NCBI GenBank assembly: GCA_031270015.1
Contig: JAISYH010000033.1
Span: 1 to 35,078, forward strand
Origin: Burkholderiales bacterium
GTDB taxonomy: Bacteria > Pseudomonadota > Gammaproteobacteria > Burkholderiales > Casimicrobiaceae
Direction of reading: 5' to 3'
Length of the DNA stretch: 35,078 nucleotides
Shown here: positions 16,333-24,622 of the stretch, in pieces
Numbering within the stretch: the stretch's first letter is position 1
Layout: every line of letters starts with the position of its first letter
The notes under the pieces: model-generated
What the model was told of the DNA's origin: nothing
What the model saw: the letters and a program-made list of their open reading frames with translations, nothing else
Databases searched by the model: none
Program-made: the position numbers and the translations under genes

Positions 16333-17029
16333 GTTTTGCTCGTAAAATCAATTAGGGAATTTGTGTCGTGGGATATCAAAATACAAATTTTGAAAAACAA
16401 AAAGATCACTCAGCGATGAGAGCAACTTTGCTCACCGGATTTTACCATTTGTTTTCTAATACCACCCAAAATTTTTGCCAATGGCTATAAAAAATAGCTA
16501 AAACGAGGGCGGATTTCGGCAATATGGGAATAAACGTCGGTGTTCTCTAGGATAGGGTTGCCTGATATCGAACGAATTGGACGAGATCGGATTCGTCTTC
16601 GGATGGGCGGTAGGTAGTCTTGGGGCAGAAGCGGCAATAGCCAATAAACCGCGAAAAGAAAAATCAGCGCGCGCATACATATTTAAAGCAGAGGCAGAAA
16701 ACATCAAAAACTAATATCTGGAGATGGTGAAACGATGGTTTACGCTAACGTCAGATGTTATTTCTATCCGCGCGACGGCATTTTCGATTTCATCTTCCCC
16801 TGAACTGCGCGTTGGCGGTGTAGATCGGTCTCGGCGCTTCCGGTACTGTCATCACACGCGGCAAGGTGTTTTATCCGCGCCGTTCGGACTGCTCAATGCC
16901 GTGACGGAAGAACGCAACGGACGTTATCCAGCGCGCGATGCGCCGGACAATCATAGGTCAAAAATCAAACACTACCTGTCTTGATGATCGGCGGTAATGT
17001 TTTTTTGGGTTCACGTCTATGCGCAGCAA
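16333..17029. other. Long stretch without an intact gene
   Basis: Nearly 700 bp between the starts of aroP and the end of hemG. All frames are broken by stops at short intervals. The longest open frames are a 63-codon one on the minus strand (16485-16676, hydrophobic start MRALIFLFAVYWLLPLLPQ, no ribosome binding site) and an 86-codon one on the plus strand (16724-16984, Arg-rich, looks non-coding). None matches a family I recognise. The base composition between 16720 and 16960 resembles coding DNA of this genome, so a decayed gene is possible. The aroP promoter should lie near 16340-16480. Confidence 0.5.
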
Positions 17030-18430
17030 CTAAGCCGGTACCGTTTCTGAAAAATAGGCATGGATTTCATCTGCCGTATCATGTCCGTTTTTGACGCAAT
17101 CACCCAGCGCAATGCCGCCGCGCCAGTTGGCGCAGAAGAAGACGCCGCGATGTGTTTTTTTCGCGGCATCGATACGCTGAATCCGTTGCAGATGCCCAAA
17201 CGTATATTGTGGAATCGCGCGCGGATGGCGGTAAATTTGCGTCCACAGCGGCGGATTTTTGATGTGGATCAGCCGAGACAAATCGCGTTCCATAATTTGT
17301 TGCAGCGTTTCGTCGTCCTTGTAGGGTAATTCGGGATGGCGCATACCACCGATAAAAGTAGTCAACACGGCATGATCGCTGTTGGCACGATACGGGAACA
17401 TCGAACTGGAGAACAGTGAACCGAGTATATTAAGACCTTCCGAGCGTGGCACGAGAAAGCCGAAACCATCGAGTTGATGAGCGATGTCGTCGCGCTTCCA
17501 TACGCTGATTAAAGTGGCGACCGGCGCATAGGAAATAGCTTTTAACGCGGCGGCGGCGTCTTCGGCAAACGGCGCGAGCAATGCCGACGCGACATCGGCA
17601 GGTGCGGATAAAACAACCGCCGCAGCGCGCCATTCTTTGTTTTCGTTATTACGTTTACCACGCACGATCCATGTGCCGGATGCTTCGTGTTGAACACTTT
17701 CGATAGATGTTTCGAGTTGCACGTCGTTCAGTGATTTTGCCAGAGCGTCGGTGAACGTTTGCATACCATCTTTGAATGAAAAACTTTTTGCTTCGTTTTT
17801 TGATTTTTCTGCCTTGAGTTTGCGCTCACGCGCGCCCAATATCGCGCCGCGGATTAAGCTGCCATAGCGTTGTTCCAACGCGAACAATTTGGGAAACGCC
17901 GCTTGCACCGAAAGCACTTCGGGATCGCCCGCGTAAATACCAGAGACGAACGGACCAACCGCGTATTCCAGAAATTCTTCGCCCAAACGCCGACGCACAA
18001 ACCCGGCGACGCTTTCCTCCATTTCCGGCGAGGAGCGAGAGATGAACGGCTCACGCAAAAGTCCAAGTTTGGTCGCGTAAGAGAAGAGCGGTGTTCCAAA
18101 AAATGTCATGGGTGACATTGGCATCGGGATCAGCCGTCCGCCGCGAACGATGAAGCGACGGTCAGCGATCTTATTCGCGCCAAGCCGTTCTTCGCGGATA
18201 CCAAGATCGTCGAGTAACTCGTTGATCAGCGGTGTGGTATCCAATCCACTGTTGGGACCCGATTCCCAGAGAAAACCATCGCGCCTCCCCGAACCGATAG
18301 CGCCGCCAGCGCGATTCTCTTTTTCGAGAACAGTGACGGCGTGTCCTTGTTTTTTCAGTCGATAAGCGACGGTCAAACCAGAAAGACCAGCGCCGATCAC
18401 AATAACGTTTTTGGTAGGTTCGCTATTCAT
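17030..18430 (-). CDS. hemG: Protoporphyrinogen oxidase, oxygen-dependent HemY type
   Basis: A 466-aa FAD-dependent oxidase for the penultimate step of haem synthesis, converting protoporphyrinogen IX to protoporphyrin IX with oxygen. The N-terminal dinucleotide-binding fold is clear: VIVIGAGLSGLTVAYRL with Gly13, Gly15 and Gly18, then LEKENRAGGAIGS and the family's GFLWESGPNS. The C-terminal FAD-contacting segment reads GVFFCANWRGGIALGDCVKNG. Other hallmarks are VSGIYAGDPEVLSVQAAFP and the SFKDGMQTF segment. Length fits the oxygen-dependent class. It follows ccmI by 54 bp on the same strand, so haem synthesis and cytochrome c assembly may share a transcript. Confidence 0.94.
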   Translation of the reverse strand: MNSEPTKNVIVIGAGLSGLTVAYRLKKQGHAVTVLEKENRAGGAIGSGRRDGFLWESGPNSGLDTTPLINELLDDLGIREERLGANKIADRRFIVRGGRLIPMPMSPMTFFGTPLFSYATKLGLLREPFISRSSPEMEESVAGFVRRRLGEEFLEYAVGPFVSGIYAGDPEVLSVQAAFPKLFALEQRYGSLIRGAILGARERKLKAEKSKNEAKSFSFKDGMQTFTDALAKSLNDVQLETSIESVQHEASGTWIVRGKRNNENKEWRAAAVVLSAPADVASALLAPFAEDAAAALKAISYAPVATLISVWKRDDIAHQLDGFGFLVPRSEGLNILGSLFSSSMFPYRANSDHAVLTTFIGGMRHPELPYKDDETLQQIMERDLSRLIHIKNPPLWTQIYRHPRAIPQYTFGHLQRIQRIDAAKKTHRGVFFCANWRGGIALGDCVKNGHDTADEIHAYFSETVPA

Positions 18431-18484
18431 TTTGCGAGTTTAGTCGTGTCTAAAAGCAGATTACATCAAGATACTGCCGAAAGA

Positions 18485-19408
18485 TCAAGGGGTCGACAAG
18501 GTCATAACCACGCCTGTCGAGTCTGGCTTTTCTGTAAGCGGTTGGGATGTATCGAGAATTTCAGCTTCGGCGCGCAAGATGGCAAGACTCAATTCTTGAT
18601 ACGAGCGCGATTGAGGATTGAGCATCGCAAGTAAGGTTTTCCAATATTGCGCAGCAGCGGCGTAATTACGAGCTTCATAAGCGGCGCTGCCCGCCATCTC
18701 AAGCACCATAGGATTGTCCGGCGCAAGTTCTACGGCGCGATTCACCAATTCTTGTGGACGACCTCGAAATACGCCGCCTTGTTGCATTCCGATAGCTTCG
18801 GCGAGTTCGCAAAGCACGATGGGATCGTTGGCAACTTTCGGCGACGCAACGATAGCTTTTTCAAAGGCGGCGGATGCTTCGCTGAAATGATTGGCTTCCA
18901 TTTCAGTCCGCGCAAGGAATACCCAAGCGCGCGCATCGTTCGGATTTGCCGCTAAATGCGTTTGTAACGACTGTACCATCGTATATTGATCATGATCATC
19001 GCTATCCATGACCTCGAATGTTTGAATGTTTCCGACTTTCAAATAAAGAGAAATCGCCAATATCGGCACTAATCCCATGACGACCCAACCGATTTTTCGT
19101 TTGGATGCCGACAATTCATAGTGGAGCGATTGCGTTTGAATCGTTTTATCGTTCTCTACTTCAGAAAGTAGGCGGCGATTCAATTCGGCTTTGGCTTCTT
19201 CATAATTTTTTTCCGACAAACGCCCTAATGCGAAATCGTCGGTAAGCTGGGAAAGTTCGTCTTGATAGACAATGAGATTGGAAACGTCCTCGTCGATACC
19301 TTGTTCGATAGAGGGGGTCGTAAACAAACGAGGACCGATCCAGACCAACGTCAGGATAAGCATCAAAATACCAGTGACAAAGAAAAGATAAAAAGCAAAT
19401 GGAGTCAT
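18485..19408 (-). CDS. ccmI: Cytochrome c-type biogenesis protein CcmI (CycH)
   Basis: A 307-aa membrane protein with helices at about 5-25 and 106-124. Between them is a cytoplasmic loop with the CcmI signature: NLIVYQDELSQLTDDFALG followed by RLSEKNYEEAKAELNRRLL. After the second helix comes a periplasmic TPR-rich region (about 145-280; NPNDARAWVFLARTEM and AAFEKAI segments). CcmI chaperones apocytochrome c to the CcmF/H haem lyase in system I maturation. The other ccm genes are not in the window, so the gene is detached from its usual cluster. hemG lies directly downstream. About 300 bp upstream (19409-19707) show no gene. Confidence 0.9.
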   Translation of the reverse strand: MTPFAFYLFFVTGILMLILTLVWIGPRLFTTPSIEQGIDEDVSNLIVYQDELSQLTDDFALGRLSEKNYEEAKAELNRRLLSEVENDKTIQTQSLHYELSASKRKIGWVVMGLVPILAISLYLKVGNIQTFEVMDSDDHDQYTMVQSLQTHLAANPNDARAWVFLARTEMEANHFSEASAAFEKAIVASPKVANDPIVLCELAEAIGMQQGGVFRGRPQELVNRAVELAPDNPMVLEMAGSAAYEARNYAAAAQYWKTLLAMLNPQSRSYQELSLAILRAEAEILDTSQPLTEKPDSTGVVMTLSTP

Positions 19409-19707
19409 AACGTTACATGGTTTTGATCAACTATCATTGACGACAAAATATCAAGATCGTCCGCCGCGACCCGCGCAAACAAAAACAATAAAGACACCAC
19501 GCAAAAAACATCCGAATATGACAATCCAAAAATCACGCGATGTATTTTCGGAGGTGTCCACTATCATCACATCTTGTTGAGAGAAAATCATTGTCAAACA
19601 AGTGACTCTTTAATAAAAGAAAAGATTATTCTCAGGGTGTAACATCATGGCAGTATCGTTGTTGTATTTACAAAGCGTTATGCAATAAGATCAACTGCTG
19701 CGCAACA
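19409..19707. other. Intergenic region between maeB end and ccmI start
   Basis: About 300 bp with no recognisable gene. Only very short open frames occur, for example 20 codons from an ATG near 19518 on the plus strand. It should contain the ccmI promoter and any end signal for maeB, but I found no clean terminator hairpin with a T run. Confidence 0.5.
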
Positions 19708-21993
19708 TTATTTCAAATCCGCGTTCAAGTTTGCCTGCGCCGCCGCCAATGACGCCATATTGGCAACACGGCGTACTGTCGCTGACGGCGTTAGAATATG
19801 AATCGGCGCGTTGACACCGAGTAAGATGGGTCCAATAGTCACGTTATTGCTGCCGGTAATCTTGAGAAGGTTAAACGAAATATTGGCGGAATCAATATTA
19901 GGCATCACCAAAAGATTTGCCGATCCGGTAAATTTTGCATCAGGGAAAACGCGCGCGCGCACTTCTTCGCTTAACGCCGCATCGCCCTGAATTTCGCCCT
20001 CGACATCCAGTGTCGGATTGAGTTCCTGAAGCAACGCCAGTGTGTCGCGCATTTTTTTTGCCGTGGGCCAATCGCTGGTGCCGAAACTGGAATGCGATAA
20101 CAACGCGACCTTCGGTTCGATACCAAAACCTTTGACTTCTTTGACTGCCATCAAGGTAATCTCAGCAAGCTCTTCCGCAGTTGGGTCACGATTGATATAA
20201 GTATCGGTAATGAATAGAGTTTGATTTTGCAATATCACCGCATTCATCGCCGCGTAGGTCTTTACATCGGTTTTGGGCCCTATGATCTGGTCGATATAAC
20301 GCAGATGGCGCATGTATTCGGTGACCAACCCGCATACCATTCCGTCGGCTTCGCCGCGCCGTATCGCCATTGAACCGATCAATGTCGGACGCCGTCGCAC
20401 TTCCAGCTTTGCATACGCGGGGGTAACGCCCTTGCGTTGCGTCAACCGGTAATATTCGTCACAGTATTCATCGAAACGACGGTCACTTTCGATGTCGATG
20501 ATTTCGAAATCCACACCGACTTTGATACGCAGTCCTAAAAGCGCGATACGTTGTTCAATCACATGTGTACGCCCGATTAAAGTGATGTCGCATACTCGGT
20601 CATCGCGCAGCAATTGCGCCGCGCGTAACATACGCTCCTCTTCGCCTTCGGCAAGCACGATACGGCGCCGCGTCGCGCGCGCCGCATCGAATACCGGCTT
20701 CATCATAAAGCCGGAGTGATAGACGAACGCGCGCAGTTTTTCCTGATAGGCCTCGAAATCTTTGATCGGATATAAAGCGACGCCCGTATCCATTGCCGCT
20801 TTGGCGACCGCAGGCGCAATACGCAAAATCAAACGGGGATCAAACGGTTTGGGGATCAGGTATTCTCGACCGAAATGGAGATTCTTGATGTTATAAGCAG
20901 CTTCAACGATATCGGATTGTTCCGCCATCGCCAAATCGGCAATCGCGTACACGCAGGCGGTTTTCATTGCGTCGTTGATCTGCGTCGCTCCGACATCGAG
21001 CGCGCCGCGAAAGATAAACGGGAAACATAATACGTTATTGACTTGATTCGGATAATCGGAACGTCCGGTGGCAATCACCGCGTCGGGGCGTACTTCTTTG
21101 ACTAATTCGGGCAAAATTTCCGGTTCGGGATTCGCCAGCGCGAAAACCAAAGGTTTGTCCGCCATCGATGGCAACCACTCCGGTTTCAGCACCCGTCCCG
21201 CCGATAACCCCAAAAAAATATCCGCGCCTCCCAATACTTCGGGCAGCGTTCGCTTATCGGTTTTTTGCGCGTAATATGCTTTGATTTCGTCCATATCGAT
21301 TTCGCGCCCTTCGTAAACCACACCGTGAATATCGCATACCCAAATATTTTCTTTTTTCGCGCCGAGCAACTCAAGCATTTTCAAACAAGATAATCCTGCC
21401 GCGCCGGCGCCGGAGCAAACGATACGAACATCTTCAATATTTTTATTGACGACACGCAAACCGTTGATTATCGCCGCGCCTGCAATGATCGCCGTGCCGT
21501 GCTGGTCGTCGTGGAACACGGGAATTTTCATTCGTTGCCGGCATTGCTCCTCGATGAAAAAACATTCGGGCGCTTTGATGTCTTCCAAATTGATGCCGCC
21601 AAAAGTTGGTTCGAGCGCGCAAATCATATCGACTATTTTTTGCGGGTCGGTTTCGTTGAATTCGAGATCGAAACAATCGACATTAGCAAAATTTTTGAAC
21701 AATACCGCTTTGCCTTCCATGACTGGTTTGCCCGCCAGCGGTCCGATATTTCCGAGGCCGAGTACGGCGGTTCCGTTCGTCACTACGGCGATCAGATTGC
21801 CGCGCGCTGTCAAATTCCATGCTTCTTCCGGCGATTTTACGATTTCATCGCAGGCGACGGCGACACCAGGCGTGTAAGCCAACGCCAGATCGCGTTGAGA
21901 AACCAATGCTTTGGTTGGAACGACTTCGATTTTTCCAGCAATCGGCTGACGATGATAGGTCAGCGCCGCGTCACGAATATTCGCATTAGACAT
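19708..21993 (-). CDS. maeB: NADP-dependent malic enzyme with phosphotransacetylase-like domain
   Basis: A 761-aa hybrid enzyme that oxidatively decarboxylates malate to pyruvate, making NADPH. The N-terminal malic enzyme part (about 1-420) shows [36 protein letters not shown] and the NAD(P)-binding [10 protein letters not shown]. The C-terminal part (about 430-755) is a phosphate acetyl/butyryl transferase domain ([40 protein letters not shown]). In other MaeB proteins that domain is not catalytic but senses acetyl-CoA. Length is normal. GAGG precedes the start at good spacing. The antiporter gene ends 24 bp upstream on the same strand, so the two are probably co-transcribed. Confidence 0.96.
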   Translation of the reverse strand: MSNANIRDAALTYHRQPIAGKIEVVPTKALVSQRDLALAYTPGVAVACDEIVKSPEEAWNLTARGNLIAVVTNGTAVLGLGNIGPLAGKPVMEGKAVLFKNFANVDCFDLEFNETDPQKIVDMICALEPTFGGINLEDIKAPECFFIEEQCRQRMKIPVFHDDQHGTAIIAGAAIINGLRVVNKNIEDVRIVCSGAGAAGLSCLKMLELLGAKKENIWVCDIHGVVYEGREIDMDEIKAYYAQKTDKRTLPEVLGGADIFLGLSAGRVLKPEWLPSMADKPLVFALANPEPEILPELVKEVRPDAVIATGRSDYPNQVNNVLCFPFIFRGALDVGATQINDAMKTACVYAIADLAMAEQSDIVEAAYNIKNLHFGREYLIPKPFDPRLILRIAPAVAKAAMDTGVALYPIKDFEAYQEKLRAFVYHSGFMMKPVFDAARATRRRIVLAEGEEERMLRAAQLLRDDRVCDITLIGRTHVIEQRIALLGLRIKVGVDFEIIDIESDRRFDEYCDEYYRLTQRKGVTPAYAKLEVRRRPTLIGSMAIRRGEADGMVCGLVTEYMRHLRYIDQIIGPKTDVKTYAAMNAVILQNQTLFITDTYINRDPTAEELAEITLMAVKEVKGFGIEPKVALLSHSSFGTSDWPTAKKMRDTLALLQELNPTLDVEGEIQGDAALSEEVRARVFPDAKFTGSANLLVMPNIDSANISFNLLKITGSNNVTIGPILLGVNAPIHILTPSATVRRVANMASLAAAQANLNADLK

Positions 21994-22017
21994 GATACAA
22001 AATCCTCGAAATAATTG

Positions 22018-23298
22018 TTATTGACCGAAAGGGAGTAAAAACATTGCCATCGCTATCGACGTCGGAACGATGGCGGCGGCAAAAAGTTTGAGCGGATTGA
22101 CTGAATCGTCTTCAAAGCAATTTTTAAGGATGGCGATACCGGCAGGATTCGGCGCGTTGGCGATGACGGTCAAACCGCCGCCAGCAATCGCGCCGGAAAC
22201 CAGCGCATATCTGAATGCAGCATCGGTGCCTTCAACCAGCGAGCCGAGATAAGTCAATGCCGCATTATCGGTAATTGCCGTCAATGCCGCCGCGCTCCAG
22301 AACAAAGTATGCGGCGTCAAACCGCCGAGCAAATCCTGAAGCCACCATACTTGCATCCCGCCCAACACAACCAAACCACCCAAAAAGAAGGCGACCATCA
22401 TGCTTTCGCGCAACATCAATGTTGCGTTTTGAAATTGAGGATACGCCGTAGCGAGGCCGAGGGAAAACAGTAGCAGAGGAATAAAAATTACCGGATGATG
22501 CGCAAAGAAAACGATTCCCGCGAGAAGATGAAAATAGATGATTTTAATGATCAGCGGAATCGGAATTTCGTTCGATGTAATATGTGTGGCGTGCCAAATA
22601 ATATCTTTTCGGCAAATATAAGAAACCATTGCCGCGTTGATTATCACCGCGATTACTGAGCGCCAGCCAAACATGGACAACATGAAGCCGAGGTCCCAAT
22701 TCCATGGTCCGGCAACCATCAGAATCGGCGGCGCGGCATAAGGCGTCAACACGCCGCCGATGGAAACGTTGACAAACAGCGCGCCGACAGTCAAATACTT
22801 CACGCGTTGCGGCATCGCTTGCGATAAAACCGTGTCGCGCAACATCAGCGCCGCCAACGTCATTGCCGCCGGTTCGGTGATAAAAGAGCCAAACAACGGA
22901 ATCACCGATAGCGTCAGAAAATACAGAAGCAGTGATTTGTCTATCGGCAGATGCTGCGACAACTTATGCGCCAGCCAGCGAACCACGTCACGCGCCGAAG
23001 TTGTGATCGGTCGGCTTGCCGCCACCACCATGATCGAAAAAACGAACAAAGGCTCGGTAAAATTTCGTCCCTCGATGTATTTCAGAGCATCGTTTTGCCC
23101 GAGATGGAAGAACATAACAACGACCATGATGCCCGCCCACAAACCGAACACCACCTCTACTTCGCCGAGCAAATGCCACAATCCCATATGCGTAGGAAAA
23201 CGATGCCCTAGATGCGCGAAAAAACTCGACGAGAATGTATGGATTACTGCTAATCCAAACAATGTCGTAGCAATAATCTGCATTGTGCTGGGGTTCAT
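22018..23298 (-). CDS. Putative Na+/H+ antiporter (Na_H_antiport_3 family)
   Basis: A 426-aa polytopic membrane protein with about ten to twelve hydrophobic segments. Characteristic stretches are HRFPTHMGLWHLLGEVEVVF, EPLFVFSIMVVAASRPI, LFGSFITEPAAMTLAALML and ALTAITDNAALTYLGSLVEG. The conserved EPAAMT and TDNAAL segments fall in paired half-helices typical of the ion transporter superfamily that includes NhaD. Sodium/proton exchange is the annotated family role, weakly tested by experiment. It lies just upstream of maeB, which suggests co-expression. The start at 23298 is the longest; Met6 is an alternative. Confidence 0.8.
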   Translation of the reverse strand: MNPSTMQIIATTLFGLAVIHTFSSSFFAHLGHRFPTHMGLWHLLGEVEVVFGLWAGIMVVVMFFHLGQNDALKYIEGRNFTEPLFVFSIMVVAASRPITTSARDVVRWLAHKLSQHLPIDKSLLLYFLTLSVIPLFGSFITEPAAMTLAALMLRDTVLSQAMPQRVKYLTVGALFVNVSIGGVLTPYAAPPILMVAGPWNWDLGFMLSMFGWRSVIAVIINAAMVSYICRKDIIWHATHITSNEIPIPLIIKIIYFHLLAGIVFFAHHPVIFIPLLLFSLGLATAYPQFQNATLMLRESMMVAFFLGGLVVLGGMQVWWLQDLLGGLTPHTLFWSAAALTAITDNAALTYLGSLVEGTDAAFRYALVSGAIAGGGLTVIANAPNPAGIAILKNCFEDDSVNPLKLFAAAIVPTSIAMAMFLLPFGQ

Positions 23299-23547
23299 GT
23301 GCGATTTCTTTGCATAACAACGGCAAAATCATATCTGGTAAGGCGACACTATAAAACAAGCTCGCTTCCTTTCCAAACTGAATAGAGAAGCGATAAAGAT
23401 ATAAGCATAAAGTCATCTAAAAACGTAACGTATCCCAAAGGGGCATTCCAGAGCGGAAATGCAAGGCAACGACGTTATCTCACATATAACGTATCCATGA
23501 TGAAATAGAATAAAAACCTTGCTTACGGTACAATGCTGCCTCACTGC

Positions 23548-23638
23548 GGAGAGATGGATGAGTGGTTTAAGTCGCACGCCTGGAAAGCGTGTTTAGGGTA
23601 ATACCCTAACGCGGGTTCGAATCCCGCTCTCTCCGCCA
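23548..23638 (+). tRNA. tRNA-Ser (anticodon GGA)
   Basis: A complete class II tRNA. The acceptor GGAGAGA pairs with TCTCTCC, discriminator G (23635) and an encoded CCA (23636-23638) follow. The anticodon stem CACGC/GCGTG holds loop CTGGAAA with anticodon GGA at 23582-23584, reading UCC and UCU. The long variable arm (TTTAGGGTAATACCCTAA) is the serine hallmark, and the T arm is GCGGG-TTCGAAT-CCCGC. A -10-like TACAAT lies at 23529-23534; its -35 box is weak. A terminator follows. Confidence 0.97.
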
Positions 23639-23650
23639 CATCATCATCCC

Positions 23651-23685
23651 AAGCCGTCCGGTAACGTCCACCGTGGCGGCTTTTT
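23651..23685 (+). terminator. Rho-independent terminator of tRNA-Ser
   Basis: AAGCCG (23651-23656) pairs with CGGCTT (23677-23682). Further inner pairing (CCGGT with ACC and GG) extends the stem, and TTTTT (23681-23685) follows. It begins 13 bases after the encoded CCA. Confidence 0.8.
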
Positions 23686-23802
23686 CATAGAGGAAATCAG
23701 ATTTGATTGTCCATTAACGCCCAAAGAAATTCGTTGACATCCGTGAATTTTGGGTATACAAAATATGAATCAGGCATTCCCTCAAGGCGGGGATGTCAAC
23801 CT

Positions 23803-24459
23803 CTATTGGAGGTCATTGCTGGCGTGATTATCTTCTGCCGTTTTTCGGTGGTGACTGCGATCACGCAATGAATAGATACAGCCGCAATATTTCTGCCGGT
23901 AAAAATTCTCGCGTTTGCTAATTTCTATCATGCGGGTTGATCCACCATCCTTGCGCCAGTCATAATCCCAATAGATCAACCCTTGATAACGCGCCGCCGC
24001 GCGATGACCGCAGCTATTGACTTGCTGCATGTTCTTCCAGCGTGAAACGCCTAGCGAACTGGTCATCACAGGATAGCCGTTCTCATACGCATAAAGCGCG
24101 GCGCGTTCAAGGCGCATATCGAAACACGCAGCGCAACGAATCCCGCGTTCGGGTTCGTGTTCCATCCCCTTCACACGCGCAAACCAGTTTTCGCAGTCGT
24201 AATCAGCATCGACGAACGATACGCCGAGCTTTTCAGCGAAACGGATGTTTTCGCTTTTACGCCGCTCATACTCTTCGCGTGGATGGATATTGGGGTTGTA
24301 ATAGAAAACGGCATAGTTGATACCGGACTCCAGCATTGCTTCCATTATTTCACATGAGCATGGCGCGCAACAGGAATGCATCAGCAACCTGCGGTGTCCG
24401 TCGGGCAGCAATAACCGTTGGCGTTTGAGATGGACCCCGTTGTTCGTAGCGGACATCAT
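23803..24459 (-). CDS. queH: Epoxyqueuosine reductase QueH
   Basis: A 218-aa QueH (formerly DUF208), the non-cobalamin enzyme that reduces epoxyqueuosine to queuosine in tRNA with GUN anticodons. The N-terminal [10 protein letters not shown] has the tandem Cys30-Cys31 plus Cys34. [10 protein letters not shown] carries Cys109 and Cys112, and YCGC carries Cys192 and Cys194; these Cys residues match the family's iron-sulfur and metal ligands. [17 protein letters not shown] and [11 protein letters not shown] are further signatures. ATGATG at the start leaves Met1 or Met2 open. It is the last gene of a minus-strand group with the large oxidoreductase and a 46-aa ORF. Confidence 0.94.
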   Translation of the reverse strand: MMSATNNGVHLKRQRLLLPDGHRRLLMHSCCAPCSCEIMEAMLESGINYAVFYYNPNIHPREEYERRKSENIRFAEKLGVSFVDADYDCENWFARVKGMEHEPERGIRCAACFDMRLERAALYAYENGYPVMTSSLGVSRWKNMQQVNSCGHRAAARYQGLIYWDYDWRKDGGSTRMIEISKRENFYRQKYCGCIYSLRDRSHHRKTAEDNHASNDLQ

Positions 24460-24481
24460 GTTTTTGAAATGGTACGGACGA

Positions 24482-24622
24482 TCAAACTGGCGAATCGAGA
24501 CCCAAACAGTCCGCGATCATCGGCAGCAAATCATCGATGCTCGCGGAGCAATAAAACGACCTGAGGTCTCCCTGAAAAATTGCCGCCCAATGAGGGATGC
24601 TTACCACGATGGTTTGCTTCAT
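24482..24622 (-). CDS. Small hypothetical protein (46 aa), coupled to the upstream oxidoreductase
   Basis: The minus strand encodes 46 codons beginning [16 protein letters not shown] and ending LGLDSPV. Its ATG (24622-24620) shares one base with the TGA of the oxidoreductase gene, a TGATG junction typical of translational coupling. queH starts 22 bp after its stop. The peptide has a beta-strand-like start, two Cys and an acidic helix-like [16 protein letters not shown], with no membrane segment. I do not recognise a family. Position within an otherwise tight operon argues that it is real; absence of any match I can name argues for caution. Confidence 0.55.
   Translation of the reverse strand: MKQTIVVSIPHWAAIFQGDLRSFYCSASIDDLLPMIADCLGLDSPV

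Noticed and set aside
16485-16676. 63-codon minus-strand ORF with a hydrophobic start
   Set aside because: No ribosome binding site, Arg-rich low-complexity body, no family recognised, and an overlapping frame looks equally plausible. Kept only as a note in the gap entry.
16724-16984. 86-codon plus-strand ORF
   Set aside because: Arg/Ser-rich composition typical of antisense or out-of-frame translation in this genome; no motif.
23765-23827. 20-codon plus-strand ORF after a promoter-like TTGACA/TATACA pair
   Set aside because: Too short, overlaps the 3' end of queH, and no ribosome binding site. The promoter-like string is mentioned only as part of the possible att remnant.
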